DNA of 64,000 bases from JBBATK01 sp044228685 (lineage in GTDB: Bacteria > Bacteroidota > Ignavibacteria > Kapaibacteriales > NICIL-2): assembly GCA_044228685.1 (NCBI GenBank), contig JBGAUL010000005.1:62001-126000 (forward strand). The letters are read 5' to 3'. Below, in pieces: positions 44,612-53,819 of this stretch. Position 1 is the stretch's first letter, and each line of letters starts with the position of its first letter. The translations under genes were made by a program, and so were the position numbers. The notes below the pieces were generated by a model. It ran no database searches. It saw only the letters and a list, made by a program, of their open reading frames with translations, and was not told where the DNA came from.

Positions 44612-46897
44612 TTAGTAATGGACCAGTCTTCGAGCATAGATTTTTCCATCGACAACAATTTTCACTATGAAATCACCGGAAGCGGCGGGAGCAATATTAC
44701 TTGTCATACCGTCCCACTCAAGTTCGTGCGAACCCGAAGAGAGATATTCACTGGCTGTCATTGTCCTCACAAGAGAACCTGCACTTGTATATATTTCAAT
44801 TGACACACGAGCCCTCGCTGCAAGATCGAACGATATTGCACACGATTTCGAAAATGGATTAGGAAACAGTTTAATATTTGTAATCACTTCTGGATTCGAT
44901 GAAAGCGCTTGTCCATTATCACGGTGTAGGGTGGTATAGGTATTTACTGCAACATTTGTAAATTTTTCGTGCAGTGCATTGGCTCCAACCCAGTCAACAA
45001 TAATAGAGTCGATCATTGAGGCATCTCCAATTCCAAAGTGGAGATTTGCGGGATCCTGCATTAGCAACCCTCTGCCCGAGGTAATCGATTGTGTTGCAAC
45101 TTTTCCTGCGAAAAATACTTTTACTGTACTTCCGGCCACAGCGCGATGTTTAGGGTCGTCTAACAAAAGGGTTACATAATTGCCGGTTTTGCCATTGTTT
45201 TTTTGGCGATAAAAACGCGGAACAATCTGACCTGGAAGCAAAAGGTCTAAGCGTCCATCATTGTCCAGATCGGCCCAAACAGCATCTTGAGTGTTCGCTA
45301 TTCCGTCTAATGCAAATGCCGAAGTATGAAGCAGATACTTTTCATTATTGCAATTATGATAGACATCAGCGTAGCGGCACTCGCAAGACGTTGTAACGAT
45401 GCAATCAACAAAACCGTCATTGTCAATGTCTCCGAAAACTCCGCCGGAGTGCATCTCTTCGTACTCAATCCCTAGGATCAATTCCTTTGCATTTCGAATG
45501 CAAGTATTTTGGTCGGGTTTTCTGGCGCAAGCGCTTATATAAACTGGACTCAACACTTCATATCTGCCGTCCGCATCAATGTCTCTTACGTGGCAACCCC
45601 TGCCAGCACAAGAACTTTCCTGTAAACCATTCGAAGATGCCGTTATGCCTCGGAGTTCTTTAAAATGTCCTGCACCATCATTTTCAAGTTCAACTATGTC
45701 GCTGTTGTGTGAGTCGATGATGATGAGATCGTTGTCACCATCTTGATCAATATCATAGAAACTAGCACCTCCGCATCCAAGCAATCGCGATGTATTTAGG
45801 CGCTGTGTAATAAATCCGTCTCTTTTGTCATTGACAAGCAATACTTGAGATGCTATCGAATCGCTTGTACCTGTTTGACCGACGAAGACATCTAAATATC
45901 CATCGTTGTTTATATCTGCTACACAAACAGATATAGGTTGCTCGATCGATTCAATTGTAAATTCAGTCGAAGTGAAGAGACCATTCGTGTTGTTCAGCAG
46001 TAACGCTGCATTCGCTGAAGAACTGTCAGAAAGTCCAATAAAAAGAATGTCTTCAAACCCATCGTTGTTTGCATCAAGAAATACATGTGCTTTTGCGGTA
46101 TGTGTGATATTACTTGATATTGTTTCGTCAGAAAACGACTTCCCTGCATTATTGATATAGAGACGGTTGTTGTACAGTACGTCTAGAAATCCATCACGGT
46201 TGACGTCAATACATGATAGAGATCCGTTAAGTACAGTAGTACATAGTTCAGTCGAATTGTCAGACGGATCTCCCTGCCTGATGTGCGTGTCGAATGAGGT
46301 CGTATCGACCACGAACTCTGTAACTGATTCCTGCTCAACACTTTGTACTACTGCTCTCAGGCAGACAGGAAAATCATATGAGTACCAACTTCCAAACTTG
46401 TCAGAAATGTACTGTGTATACTGCTTTACTCCATTGACGGAACAGTAAGAAACTCCCCTAGCATCCTCCGACAGCAAAGACACATCTTTTGATAAACTAT
46501 CAAAAGCAACGAAGATATCGTTATTGCTAATCGCTATCGGGCTTAATAGTGGAATCCAGATATTCTCAATTCCATCGATCGATTTTACGACGTTAATTGG
46601 CGGGCAAAGATCAACCATGTTATATGGAACAGTAGCACCTCCCTCATGTCCAAATATCCTGAGTCGGAAAGTTCCACCAGCCAAACCATAAGTTTCAACT
46701 GCAATCGTCTTTAATAGTTTAGGTGTAGCGACTGATATTTTCTGAACCATCAATTGCGATGAAGCAAAAGAGAAATAGACCCTCTGATTGGTGATAAATG
46801 TGGAGAGTGTGTCTAACTGTTCATTTGCTTTTACATATTCTGCGCAGGTTGATAGCAAAACGAGTACTAGGGTTACATAGCTCTTAAGATATTGCAT
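44612..46897 (-). CDS. FG-GAP/ASPIC-UnbV propeller protein with FlgD-like T9SS tail
   Basis: About 761 aa from ATG 46895-46897 (AGGA upstream; the 15-codon extension to 46942 is less likely). Signal peptide MQYLKSYVTLVLVLLSTCAE. Seven calcium-binding FG-GAP motifs are visible: DVNRDGFLDVLYN, DANNDGFEDILFI, DINNDGYLDVFVG, DIDQDGDNDLIII, DIDADGRYEVLSP, DIDNDGFVDCIVT, DLDNDGRLDLLLP, enough for a complete seven-bladed propeller. An ASPIC/UnbV module follows (SITSGRGLLMQDPANLHFGI, SIIVDWVGANALHEK). The end is a FlgD-like sorting domain (IKLFPNPFSKSCAISFDL, SSGSHELEWDG, GDFIVKIVVDGK). It heads the RHS operon, 50 bp before the 2439-aa gene. In Tc toxins a FG-GAP region is part of the TcB shell; here it is a separate polypeptide. 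Confidence 0.88.
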   Translation of the reverse strand: MQYLKSYVTLVLVLLSTCAEYVKANEQLDTLSTFITNQRVYFSFASSQLMVQKISVATPKLLKTIAVETYGLAGGTFRLRIFGHEGGATVPYNMVDLCPPINVVKSIDGIENIWIPLLSPIAISNNDIFVAFDSLSKDVSLLSEDARGVSYCSVNGVKQYTQYISDKFGSWYSYDFPVCLRAVVQSVEQESVTEFVVDTTSFDTHIRQGDPSDNSTELCTTVLNGSLSCIDVNRDGFLDVLYNNRLYINNAGKSFSDETISSNITHTAKAHVFLDANNDGFEDILFIGLSDSSSANAALLLNNTNGLFTSTEFTIESIEQPISVCVADINNDGYLDVFVGQTGTSDSIASQVLLVNDKRDGFITQRLNTSRLLGCGGASFYDIDQDGDNDLIIIDSHNSDIVELENDGAGHFKELRGITASSNGLQESSCAGRGCHVRDIDADGRYEVLSPVYISACARKPDQNTCIRNAKELILGIEYEEMHSGGVFGDIDNDGFVDCIVTTSCECRYADVYHNCNNEKYLLHTSAFALDGIANTQDAVWADLDNDGRLDLLLPGQIVPRFYRQKNNGKTGNYVTLLLDDPKHRAVAGSTVKVFFAGKVATQSITSGRGLLMQDPANLHFGIGDASMIDSIIVDWVGANALHEKFTNVAVNTYTTLHRDNGQALSSNPEVITNIKLFPNPFSKSCAISFDLAARARVSIEIYTSAGSLVRTMTASEYLSSGSHELEWDGMTSNIAPAASGDFIVKIVVDGKIYARRLVHY

Positions 46898-47511
46898 TGG
46901 TAGATCCTGCGTTTGAGTGGATTTAGAATACTGGTATTGCAATAATTGATGTCAGCCGCCCGCAATTTATTCTAATGATATATTTATCGTTATGGTAAAC
47001 CGTAATGTGAATGCGCTGTATGGTGATATTTACTAAATTTGTAATCGTTATATTATATGCAAACGCCAAGTCACGTGAATAGATATTAGGCGTTTTTTAA
47101 TACTAAGTATACTATGAGCAATAATCTTTTCTTCTATACTTATCATTCTGATAACCTCTTAACATCCACCGAGAGGGATATTTACTGAATAAGCCAGATA
47201 AATGTTCAATTGACAGTCTATGATTTTATCTTTGCGACCATGTAAGAATCTATCTAAAATTCTTCAGCTGCCTTCAAAACATTATCATTCGACTGTCATA
47301 GAGATTAATCAGTTCGCAAGTCATAAGCACTTGATTGCGATTCTTGACTAATCCTCGTTAGCGAGCCTCTCGGAGTGGAAAACGTTTTACACGGAGCCAG
47401 AATTGCACTCAACCCCTACATGAACTCTTGTCGCAGAGATACTTTGCTTCAAGTGACCTTAATTGATTTTCGACCCGAGACTGGCTTTCTGCATTGTTGT
47501 TTGCAATAATA
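46898..47511. other. Intergenic region upstream of the RHS operon
   Basis: 614 bp, AT-rich, between the regulator stop and the operon start, so it should hold the operon promoter. A hairpin at 47061-47095 is listed separately. No gene or repeat was seen. Confidence 0.5.
47061..47095. promoter_or_regulatory. Hairpin AAACGCC...GGCGTTT enclosing palindrome TCACGTGA
   Basis: A 7-bp perfect stem (47061-47067 with 47089-47095) followed by a T run on the plus strand. The loop holds the 8-bp palindrome TCACGTGA (47071-47078). It lies about 165 bp upstream of the first operon start. It could be an operator for the neighbouring regulator, or a terminator-like hairpin. Confidence 0.3.
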
Positions 47512-49464
47512 TTACTTCAATCGTATTAAAAACGTACTCAAATTCTCGTTGTGAGCAAGTCCTAACTTTCTACGTAAATGCGTTCTGTGATTTTCAATGG
47601 AACGAGGCGAGACACCAAGTATGTCCGCAATCTTCTTCGTATCAGTAACTTGAGCCAGTGATATAGCGACTTTCAGTTCTGTTGTTGTCAGGTTTGGCGC
47701 TATGGTTCTGATTTTACGGACAAAGCTCTCATTTGCTTGTTGAAGCACGGCGTCAAGCTTGGTTGCCTTTCCGCTCGCCTGTTTGATTGTCTTGATTTTA
47801 GCGACTATGGTTTCGGCTGCTTTTTTTGCTTCTATGGAGTTGGGAAAGCTTAGCGTTTTAATGTCATCTTCAATTTCATTAAGTAATTCTCGTCTCTTTT
47901 GTTCCGCAAGAACAATTCCGTTAACATCTCGGGACTGTTCACTAAGCTTATTCTTCAAATCCTCTGCTTCCTTAACTGATTTGGCCAACCTGAACTCGTA
48001 TCTATCGAGCTTGTTAAGTATAGCGAGGTCAGCCATTCTTCGTTCAAACTCTTCTGTGTAAATCTGTTCGGACATGGAGTGGAATTCTTCTGAGTGCATG
48101 AGCGCCATGTTGGAGTCACCAACCAGCTTGTAGTACCCGCACAATTCACGATGCACAAGCCGGAGTTCTTTTCGATTTTCTCGTTCCTTTGCAATGATGA
48201 GAGCTAGTTGGAGTAACTCCTTTGCCTTCTGCGTGTCGCTTTCCATGAGGCATCTGCCTTGGATCCGGTAGCAACTCGTGGCTACGTCGCCTAGATTTAA
48301 CATCTTGGCCAATTCCAAGGCTCGATCGCAAATAGAAAGACAAAGAGGATAGTTACCAGCATCAGCGTATAATTCAGCCATGTTAGCGCAAATGGCGGCT
48401 TCTTCTCTAAGCATGTTCAACTCTTGACACATCTTCAGAGATTCTTCGAAGTAGGCCTCTGATTCACTTTTAAGGCCAATTTTAAATGTCGACTCTGCCA
48501 AGTTAGATAACACGACAGCCGTTGTGGAACTCTTGAGCTTGTCGATTCCGAAGATATCAATTGCTTCTTGAAAGTATTGAATGGCTACTCGATAGTTCTT
48601 TTTTGCGTTAAGTACACATCCTAGCTGATTCGACACCGATGCAACGATATCTAATATGCCATTCCTAGAGGCAATACCATGTGCCTGCGTATATAAGGAA
48701 ATGGCCAATTCCTGGTCGCCCAAATCAAGCACGGTGTTGCCATGATTTAGCGCCAAGCAAGCAACAATACGTGTGACGTCCACAGATTTTTCACGAATTT
48801 CTTCAACGTAGAGAAACTCGTTTCTTAGGAAGTACTTCTCGTCTCTTACTTCGGCGGTTTTGACGATTTGAGAACCAATATCTGCATAGTGAAGTGACAG
48901 TTCCTTACTCGAAATGTTATTTGCTACAGTAGTACCATTGACACAGATCTGGAGCGTTTTCGCCGGTGCATTACCTTGCAGTGATATAGAATAAGCTCTT
49001 TCAAGCAGGTCAAGGCTTTTCCAAGGATCATGACCTATACAATAGGACGCCAGGGCATAATCATTAAGAATGTTGGCCAGAAAACTGGCGTACTGTGGTA
49101 GATCAGAGCTGTTCTGAATGCATAACTCGAATTGTGAACATGCAGAACTCCAATCCCCTTGAATTGCACAGTCATTTGCAATTCGGGCATTTACGCGCAG
49201 AAACCACACCTTATTACCACTGTCTTTGAAGATTCTTGAAGCCAACTCAAGTGCGATTCGGCTTGCCTCATGAAATCCTTCTGAAAAAAGAACTCTTGAG
49301 TGCAAATAATGATAGTAACCACTTAACTCAGTATCTCGCGCGTAGCCATGCTCAACCAAAAGGCGACTTAGCTCGGTGTAATTCTCGACATCGAGAAACT
49401 GGAGTGCAGCATCGACCCAATCGGCTTTCGAGACTGTCATTTTTGGTTCTTTATCAGTAAACAT
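47512..49464 (-). CDS. TPR regulator with C-terminal LuxR-type HTH
   Basis: 650 aa, cytosolic. Residues 20-480 are TPR-like helical repeats (VSNQLGCVLNAKKNYRVAIQ, VVLSNLAESTFKIGLKSESE, AAICANMAELYADAGNYPLC). A coiled coil follows at 480-560 (RLAKSVKEAEDLKNKLSEQS). The last 65 residues are a LuxR/GerE helix-turn-helix (NLTTTELKVAISLAQVTDTK, KIADILGVSPRSIENHRTHL, RRKLGLAHNENLSTFL). This is the common cytoplasmic TPR-LuxR regulator layout of Bacteroidota. It lies directly upstream of the RHS operon on the same strand and is the best candidate for its control. The ATG at 49464 has AGGATAGG about 11 nt upstream; an internal ATG at residue 9 is possible. Confidence 0.87.
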   Translation of the reverse strand: MFTDKEPKMTVSKADWVDAALQFLDVENYTELSRLLVEHGYARDTELSGYYHYLHSRVLFSEGFHEASRIALELASRIFKDSGNKVWFLRVNARIANDCAIQGDWSSACSQFELCIQNSSDLPQYASFLANILNDYALASYCIGHDPWKSLDLLERAYSISLQGNAPAKTLQICVNGTTVANNISSKELSLHYADIGSQIVKTAEVRDEKYFLRNEFLYVEEIREKSVDVTRIVACLALNHGNTVLDLGDQELAISLYTQAHGIASRNGILDIVASVSNQLGCVLNAKKNYRVAIQYFQEAIDIFGIDKLKSSTTAVVLSNLAESTFKIGLKSESEAYFEESLKMCQELNMLREEAAICANMAELYADAGNYPLCLSICDRALELAKMLNLGDVATSCYRIQGRCLMESDTQKAKELLQLALIIAKERENRKELRLVHRELCGYYKLVGDSNMALMHSEEFHSMSEQIYTEEFERRMADLAILNKLDRYEFRLAKSVKEAEDLKNKLSEQSRDVNGIVLAEQKRRELLNEIEDDIKTLSFPNSIEAKKAAETIVAKIKTIKQASGKATKLDAVLQQANESFVRKIRTIAPNLTTTELKVAISLAQVTDTKKIADILGVSPRSIENHRTHLRRKLGLAHNENLSTFLIRLK

Positions 49465-49523
49465 GACGTGAGCCTATCCTAGCGAAATCTTTTACTACAA
49501 ATGATCTACATCAATTAGAAAAA

Positions 49524-49790
49524 CTAGACTTTCTGTAAATTCAGCTCGATAAAGGTTGTACCGGTAGATTCTGGTGTAAACGTTTTCGAATCACTATAGC
49601 TTTCTCCGCCCGTCTGATACGATGCGCTAATAACATACGTGCCTGTGCCAGGCACCGATAAATCAACGATTCCAAAGGAATTCGTGGTGCCTGAGGAAAC
49701 AGTCAAGCCTGCAATATCCTTAATGGACACCGACGAACCAGCAACGACATTGCCGGATATTCTGACAATTGCTTCGACATTGATTGACAT
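49524..49790 (-). CDS. Small carboxypeptidase-regulatory-like (Ig/CNA-B-type) beta domain protein
   Basis: 88 aa, a single beta-sandwich: VEAIVRISGNVVAGSSVSIK, TTNSFGIVDLSVPGTGTYVI, SASYQTGGESYSDSKTFT. The pattern V.V....V.GA.V.......T...G....L..GTY.I.A is that of CarboxypepD_reg/CNA-B modules. It has no signal peptide, so it may be cytoplasmic or exported by a signal-less route, for example as a component or effector of an injection apparatus. It lies 59 bp upstream of the TPR-LuxR gene, same strand. Function unknown. Confidence 0.65.
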   Translation of the reverse strand: MSINVEAIVRISGNVVAGSSVSIKDIAGLTVSSGTTNSFGIVDLSVPGTGTYVISASYQTGGESYSDSKTFTPESTGTTFIELNLQKV

Positions 49791-50896
49791 AAACGTTTCA
49801 AGTAAAGGGATGAAAACTATATGTACGATGGTTTACCATTTACCAAGTGGTACCAGCACGCAAATCAGTTAGTAACGAACTGCATGCGTTGCGTTTTTTC
49901 ATAAGGATCGCCAAACACCATTGATCTGTCAATATTGACGAACCAAAAGACTTACTAAAAGCTAAACTCACGTGATGGGTGCCCTCTTTTGCCAATCACT
50001 GGGAGCAACATACTCTATTTTTATTTTAACATTACTACACGATTTCTACACGAAACCCTCGGTAACAGAACTATTTTTCCACACTATTGGCGTTGCGCAT
50101 ATATGTTGTCTGATCATTAAGCCTTAAATGGCTCTAACCCCGGACGAGGTAGTCCTCAGTTTTTGTCTAAGTCGACAATAAGAATACATCGGACTTAGCG
50201 GCAATACAGCCCTATGTGGTCTTAGAATCCTCCAAATCCTGCAGGCCTTTCCTAGCATTTTCACTTGTACTGATACTGCTCATGTAGGTTACAGTTAAAA
50301 AGCTGTCTGTTACAACCGAAGACGCATTTGTTTGAAAGCTCTCACCAAATTTTATGACCCGTGCCTAGGTATATCGTCTGCTCAATACCTCCGATACAAG
50401 GGTGTTAGAGAAATAGACATTCATCCTGTTACCAACTCGCTAACGTGTAGAAATCGTGTATAAACTACCTTACTTACTGCAAGTATTTTTGCGAAGGGAT
50501 ATTAAGAACATGAAATCCGATAATTGCTGTTGAGGGGACATCAACTACTAGGTTTTTATGCTCGCATAGTAAAAGCGCACGTTCTTTTGGGGTTGCGTTC
50601 TTTGGGATGATTCCATCATTCAGTGTGATAATTACGACTGGCATCATCTTGATCAGCGGTCCGCTGCTCAGAGCACATCATTGGACAAGTATCTCACTGC
50701 ATAAAGTGAAGGAATGAGTCGTCGTCGTGGTCAGATGTTTCTTTTAGAAGGCAAATACACTTAAAGTGTTAGATAGGCTCCTAAGAGTTAACGAATGCCA
50801 CCGAATCAAAGCGAACCCGGGCACTTCATAGAACTATATTCAGATGCTATTGAATCAACTCGAATTGAGTATCACTTCTCTGTCCAATAAAATCGC
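49791..50896. other. 1.1-kb intergenic region
   Basis: Divergent gap between the small beta protein (minus) and the peptidase gene (plus). A 57-codon minus-strand frame at 50474-50647 is listed separately. No repeat, RNA gene or mobile element was recognised. Confidence 0.4.
50474..50647 (-). CDS. Possible 57-aa small protein
   Basis: Starts at the first of two adjacent ATGs. It reads MMPVVIITLNDGIIPKNATP, then KERALLLCEHKNLVVDVPST and AIIGFHVLNIPSQKYLQ, a balanced composition with strand-helix-strand character. There is no recognisable ribosome site, family or partner. It is listed because the gap is otherwise empty; it may be a chance frame or a decayed gene. Confidence 0.22.
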   Translation of the reverse strand: MMPVVIITLNDGIIPKNATPKERALLLCEHKNLVVDVPSTAIIGFHVLNIPSQKYLQ

Positions 50897-52135
50897 ATGC
50901 TAATTGACGTTCACGCGCACCCATCGCTCAAAAGTTGGGTTTTTGATCATGATTTGACCCACGACAATCCGAATCCGGCTCGTGACCTTAATACTCTCGA
51001 CGCGCAGGTTGACCTTCCCGGCATGATGGCTGGAGGTGTAACCGCAATGGTGGCAGCCCACTATTTAATTGAGAAACGTTTTTTCGACCGATGGAGCGCA
51101 CCATTACGCCTTGCCGCAGGTGTTCAACAGTTTATCCATCACCGTAAAGTAGTAGAGGATCCATCCATTAAAGGAAAACCTTTCACTCAACTCCTCGATA
51201 TCATCCAGTTCTTTCAGAAACAAATAGATATTGCTGCTAAGAAAGGCTTCAGAACTGCCGTAGCGAAGAGTTACTTCGAGCTCAACTTAATGCTTTCACA
51301 AGGAAAGACTGTTTTCCTGAACAGCGTTGAAGGATCTAATTGCTTCAACACCCTGACGACGGAACACGAACTCACCGAAGCTATCCGCAAGCTTTTTGAG
51401 TTAGGTGTATGCCAGTTTACCATTGCGCACTTGGAGAACAGCGACATTGTACCCAGCGCACAGGGAATTCCGCCCGGTACTAAGAAGACTTTAGGATACA
51501 AAGACTGGAAACCCAACCCAAACGCAAAACTGGGTCCAATGGGTATTCAGGCAGTGACGCTTATGCTCGACTTGGGAATCGTGATTGACCTTCAGCATTG
51601 CACACCGGCAACAAGGGCACAGATCTTCGAACTTAACTCAAAGCGTGAAACACCTCGACCAATTGTTATGTCTCATACCGGTTTACGTTCAATTGCCGCC
51701 AGTGGAGAAATGGGCCGTAAAAACGGTACCACGAACATCTATCAAGTGGACCTTGACAACCTACCAAGTGATGACGAAGTGAAGTCAATCATTACTTCTC
51801 GAGGTACAATTGGATTGATTTGGGCAAACTATTGGATTAATGGCACCGAAGAGGATGATCCTTTTCGAATCGATAACGGAATACCGGACATTATTCGAAC
51901 CATGAAGCGAATAGCAGCATTAGAACGCGAAGTCAATCCTTCATTCGATTGTGATCATATCTCTATTGGCAGTGATCAGGATGGGTTTACTCAACGACCG
52001 GACGATCTGTACTCACCTCGATGTACAAACGACCTTATTAGCGCTATGGAAGCTGCTGGTTTCACTTCAAAACAAATTGAGAAGATTAGCTGGCGCAATT
52101 ACATGCGAGTGCTAGAGCTGGGTTGGGGAAAGTAG
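50897..52135 (+). CDS. Metal-dependent dipeptidase/amidohydrolase-like protein (M19-type)
   Basis: 412 aa, TIM-barrel hydrolase without signal peptide. The likely metal ligands are in the expected order: H6xH8 (DVHAHP), Glu145 (NSVEGSN, the bridging acid), His234 (DLQHCTP), His260 (VMSHTGLRS) and Asp360 (IGSDQDG). The order and spacing fit renal dipeptidase/peptidase M19 and related amidohydrolases, which cleave dipeptides, including D-amino-acid or murein peptides; the N-terminal HxH instead of HxD is a variation. It is the first gene of a plus-strand run, 30 bp ahead of the transglutaminase-fusion gene. Confidence 0.8.
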   Translation: MLIDVHAHPSLKSWVFDHDLTHDNPNPARDLNTLDAQVDLPGMMAGGVTAMVAAHYLIEKRFFDRWSAPLRLAAGVQQFIHHRKVVEDPSIKGKPFTQLLDIIQFFQKQIDIAAKKGFRTAVAKSYFELNLMLSQGKTVFLNSVEGSNCFNTLTTEHELTEAIRKLFELGVCQFTIAHLENSDIVPSAQGIPPGTKKTLGYKDWKPNPNAKLGPMGIQAVTLMLDLGIVIDLQHCTPATRAQIFELNSKRETPRPIVMSHTGLRSIAASGEMGRKNGTTNIYQVDLDNLPSDDEVKSIITSRGTIGLIWANYWINGTEEDDPFRIDNGIPDIIRTMKRIAALEREVNPSFDCDHISIGSDQDGFTQRPDDLYSPRCTNDLISAMEAAGFTSKQIEKISWRNYMRVLELGWGK

Positions 52136-52165
52136 AATCTATGTATCAACCAAAGGGACTCTAAT

Positions 52166-53719
52166 ATGTGTTTCGTAAAATCTTCGTTCAATTTCTCCAA
52201 GGACATCAACTGGGAAGGAGACAAAATTGTTTTCGATACGTCGATTCCTGCTATGCGCCCAATTCCGGACAAACATCGCACTAAACGCTACCCAATCGAC
52301 ATTCGTGAATTTCTGACTTCCGAGCGCAACTCCGTAATGAGCAGTGTGTTAAGTGAGATTGCCGACTCAATTCCTAAAGACTCCAGATATCGCTTTTTCG
52401 AAAGAAAAAGAGGTTACTTTGACTACAGGGCCTATAAAATTCTTGAATATGTGTGTGATAATGTACGCTATGTGTCTAGAAGCTCTAGGAATTTTGATTC
52501 TTGGCTGTTTCCTGACGAAACGGTTGCACAACGCAGCGGTGATTGTGAGGACATATCGTTTCTAATTGCAAGTCTCCTTATCGCCTCTGGAATAAGTCCT
52601 TACATGGTAAGAGTAGCTCTGGGACACGTGCTGGAAAAAGCAGCCGGCACTAATGAGACTACCTCGATACATCAACACGCATGGGTGATGTATCGCTCGG
52701 AGAGTGGACAGTGGCTGTTGTTTGATCCACTGGCAACGAACACTTCTTGGACAGCGAGTAAAAGTGGGAAAGCTGGAAAAAGAGTTCCCAAAAGAACAAG
52801 CTCTCACTCTTTCGAGTATAGGCCGGCATACGTCTTTAACAGTGACCATCTATGGCGGATGGAACAACCAAAAACAAATACAGACTCCTTCACGAAATAC
52901 GTTCACTCAAATTACAAGCGGGGAAAGAAATTCTGGAAGTCATTTAATCCAAAATTTGGTGCTGGAACACACGCTAGCATATTTATGAGTGCGTTGTACG
53001 ACACGGGTCTCTTCTCGCAGGCCGAAATCTTCTTAATCAATGCTGCGAGCTTGGCTATTGATGCAGATGTTTTTTCATATCATCCGTACGATCACTTTGA
53101 CAATGGTTATATCAGCGAAGGATGGCAAAGAGTGAATGAAAGACTCGCCACAGGCAGTCTCGTTGACTTTGCCCATGCGGTACACGCTGTTGCAGATTTC
53201 TACGCTCATTCTAGCTATGGTCACTTCTACCTAAACAAGAAAATTCCCATTTATCAGGGCGGACTCGATCTACCAAACAAACAAGCAGTACTGGACAGTG
53301 TCTACATGACAAGCGCCATAGGCGCTAATCTCGATTCATTGAATTTGGACAACTTCAGTTCGAATGACTCTAACGCGCCGAGTAGAAGAACAACACAAAT
53401 GAAGTCGTTCTGGAGGGATCATGAGATTGTCTCTGGGCGCTACGCACAGCCCGGAGATAGTCAAGAGGGTTTTCTAAGTCCTGGGTACTTAACTCATTAC
53501 CCGCGTCAGCTAAAGACTGCCTCTGAGTTAAGCAAAAGAAAATGGCTTCCACACCACAATGAAATCGCAGTAGATGGCGATACGATTTCACCTGACCATA
53601 AGCTATACTCTGAGACGACGTACAAGAGGCAATACGATGCCCGAGTCGATGCAGCTAAGCGTCACACAATGGAATTAGGAAAGAAGTGGAAGGCTGCTCA
53701 TCCTGAAAGCGGACTATAA
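52166..53719 (+). CDS. Transglutaminase-like protease fused to Het-C/phospholipase C-like domain
   Basis: 517 aa, no signal peptide. Residues 85-190 carry a transglutaminase-like papain-fold triad: Cys127 (RSGDCEDISFLIASLL), His171 (HQHAWVMY) and Asp187 (LLFDPLA). Such domains cleave or cross-link peptides. Residues 265-360 carry a helical metal-binding pattern, THASIFMSALYDTGLF, YHPYDHFDNGYISEGW and DFAHAVHAVADFYAHSSYGH, with His337, His340, Asp344 and His348. This resembles the Het-C/zinc phospholipase C-like superfamily. The fusion is unusual and suggests a toxin or effector acting on peptides and lipids. GGGA upstream of ATG 52166 is a fair ribosome site. It lies between the peptidase and lysozyme genes. 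Confidence 0.78.
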   Translation: MCFVKSSFNFSKDINWEGDKIVFDTSIPAMRPIPDKHRTKRYPIDIREFLTSERNSVMSSVLSEIADSIPKDSRYRFFERKRGYFDYRAYKILEYVCDNVRYVSRSSRNFDSWLFPDETVAQRSGDCEDISFLIASLLIASGISPYMVRVALGHVLEKAAGTNETTSIHQHAWVMYRSESGQWLLFDPLATNTSWTASKSGKAGKRVPKRTSSHSFEYRPAYVFNSDHLWRMEQPKTNTDSFTKYVHSNYKRGKKFWKSFNPKFGAGTHASIFMSALYDTGLFSQAEIFLINAASLAIDADVFSYHPYDHFDNGYISEGWQRVNERLATGSLVDFAHAVHAVADFYAHSSYGHFYLNKKIPIYQGGLDLPNKQAVLDSVYMTSAIGANLDSLNLDNFSSNDSNAPSRRTTQMKSFWRDHEIVSGRYAQPGDSQEGFLSPGYLTHYPRQLKTASELSKRKWLPHHNEIAVDGDTISPDHKLYSETTYKRQYDARVDAAKRHTMELGKKWKAAHPESGL

Positions 53720-53819
53720 CTAAAAACAACATAAGAACAGCATGATTCGGGCATTCAAAAGTCTTTTGATTGCTCATCAATAAAATGCGTAAACGAGCAA
53801 TCAATTTGGGTCTGTTTAT

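Noticed and set aside
47061..47095. Terminator of the TPR-LuxR gene
   Set aside because: The T run follows the hairpin on the plus strand, opposite to that gene, and it lies over 400 bp past the stop.
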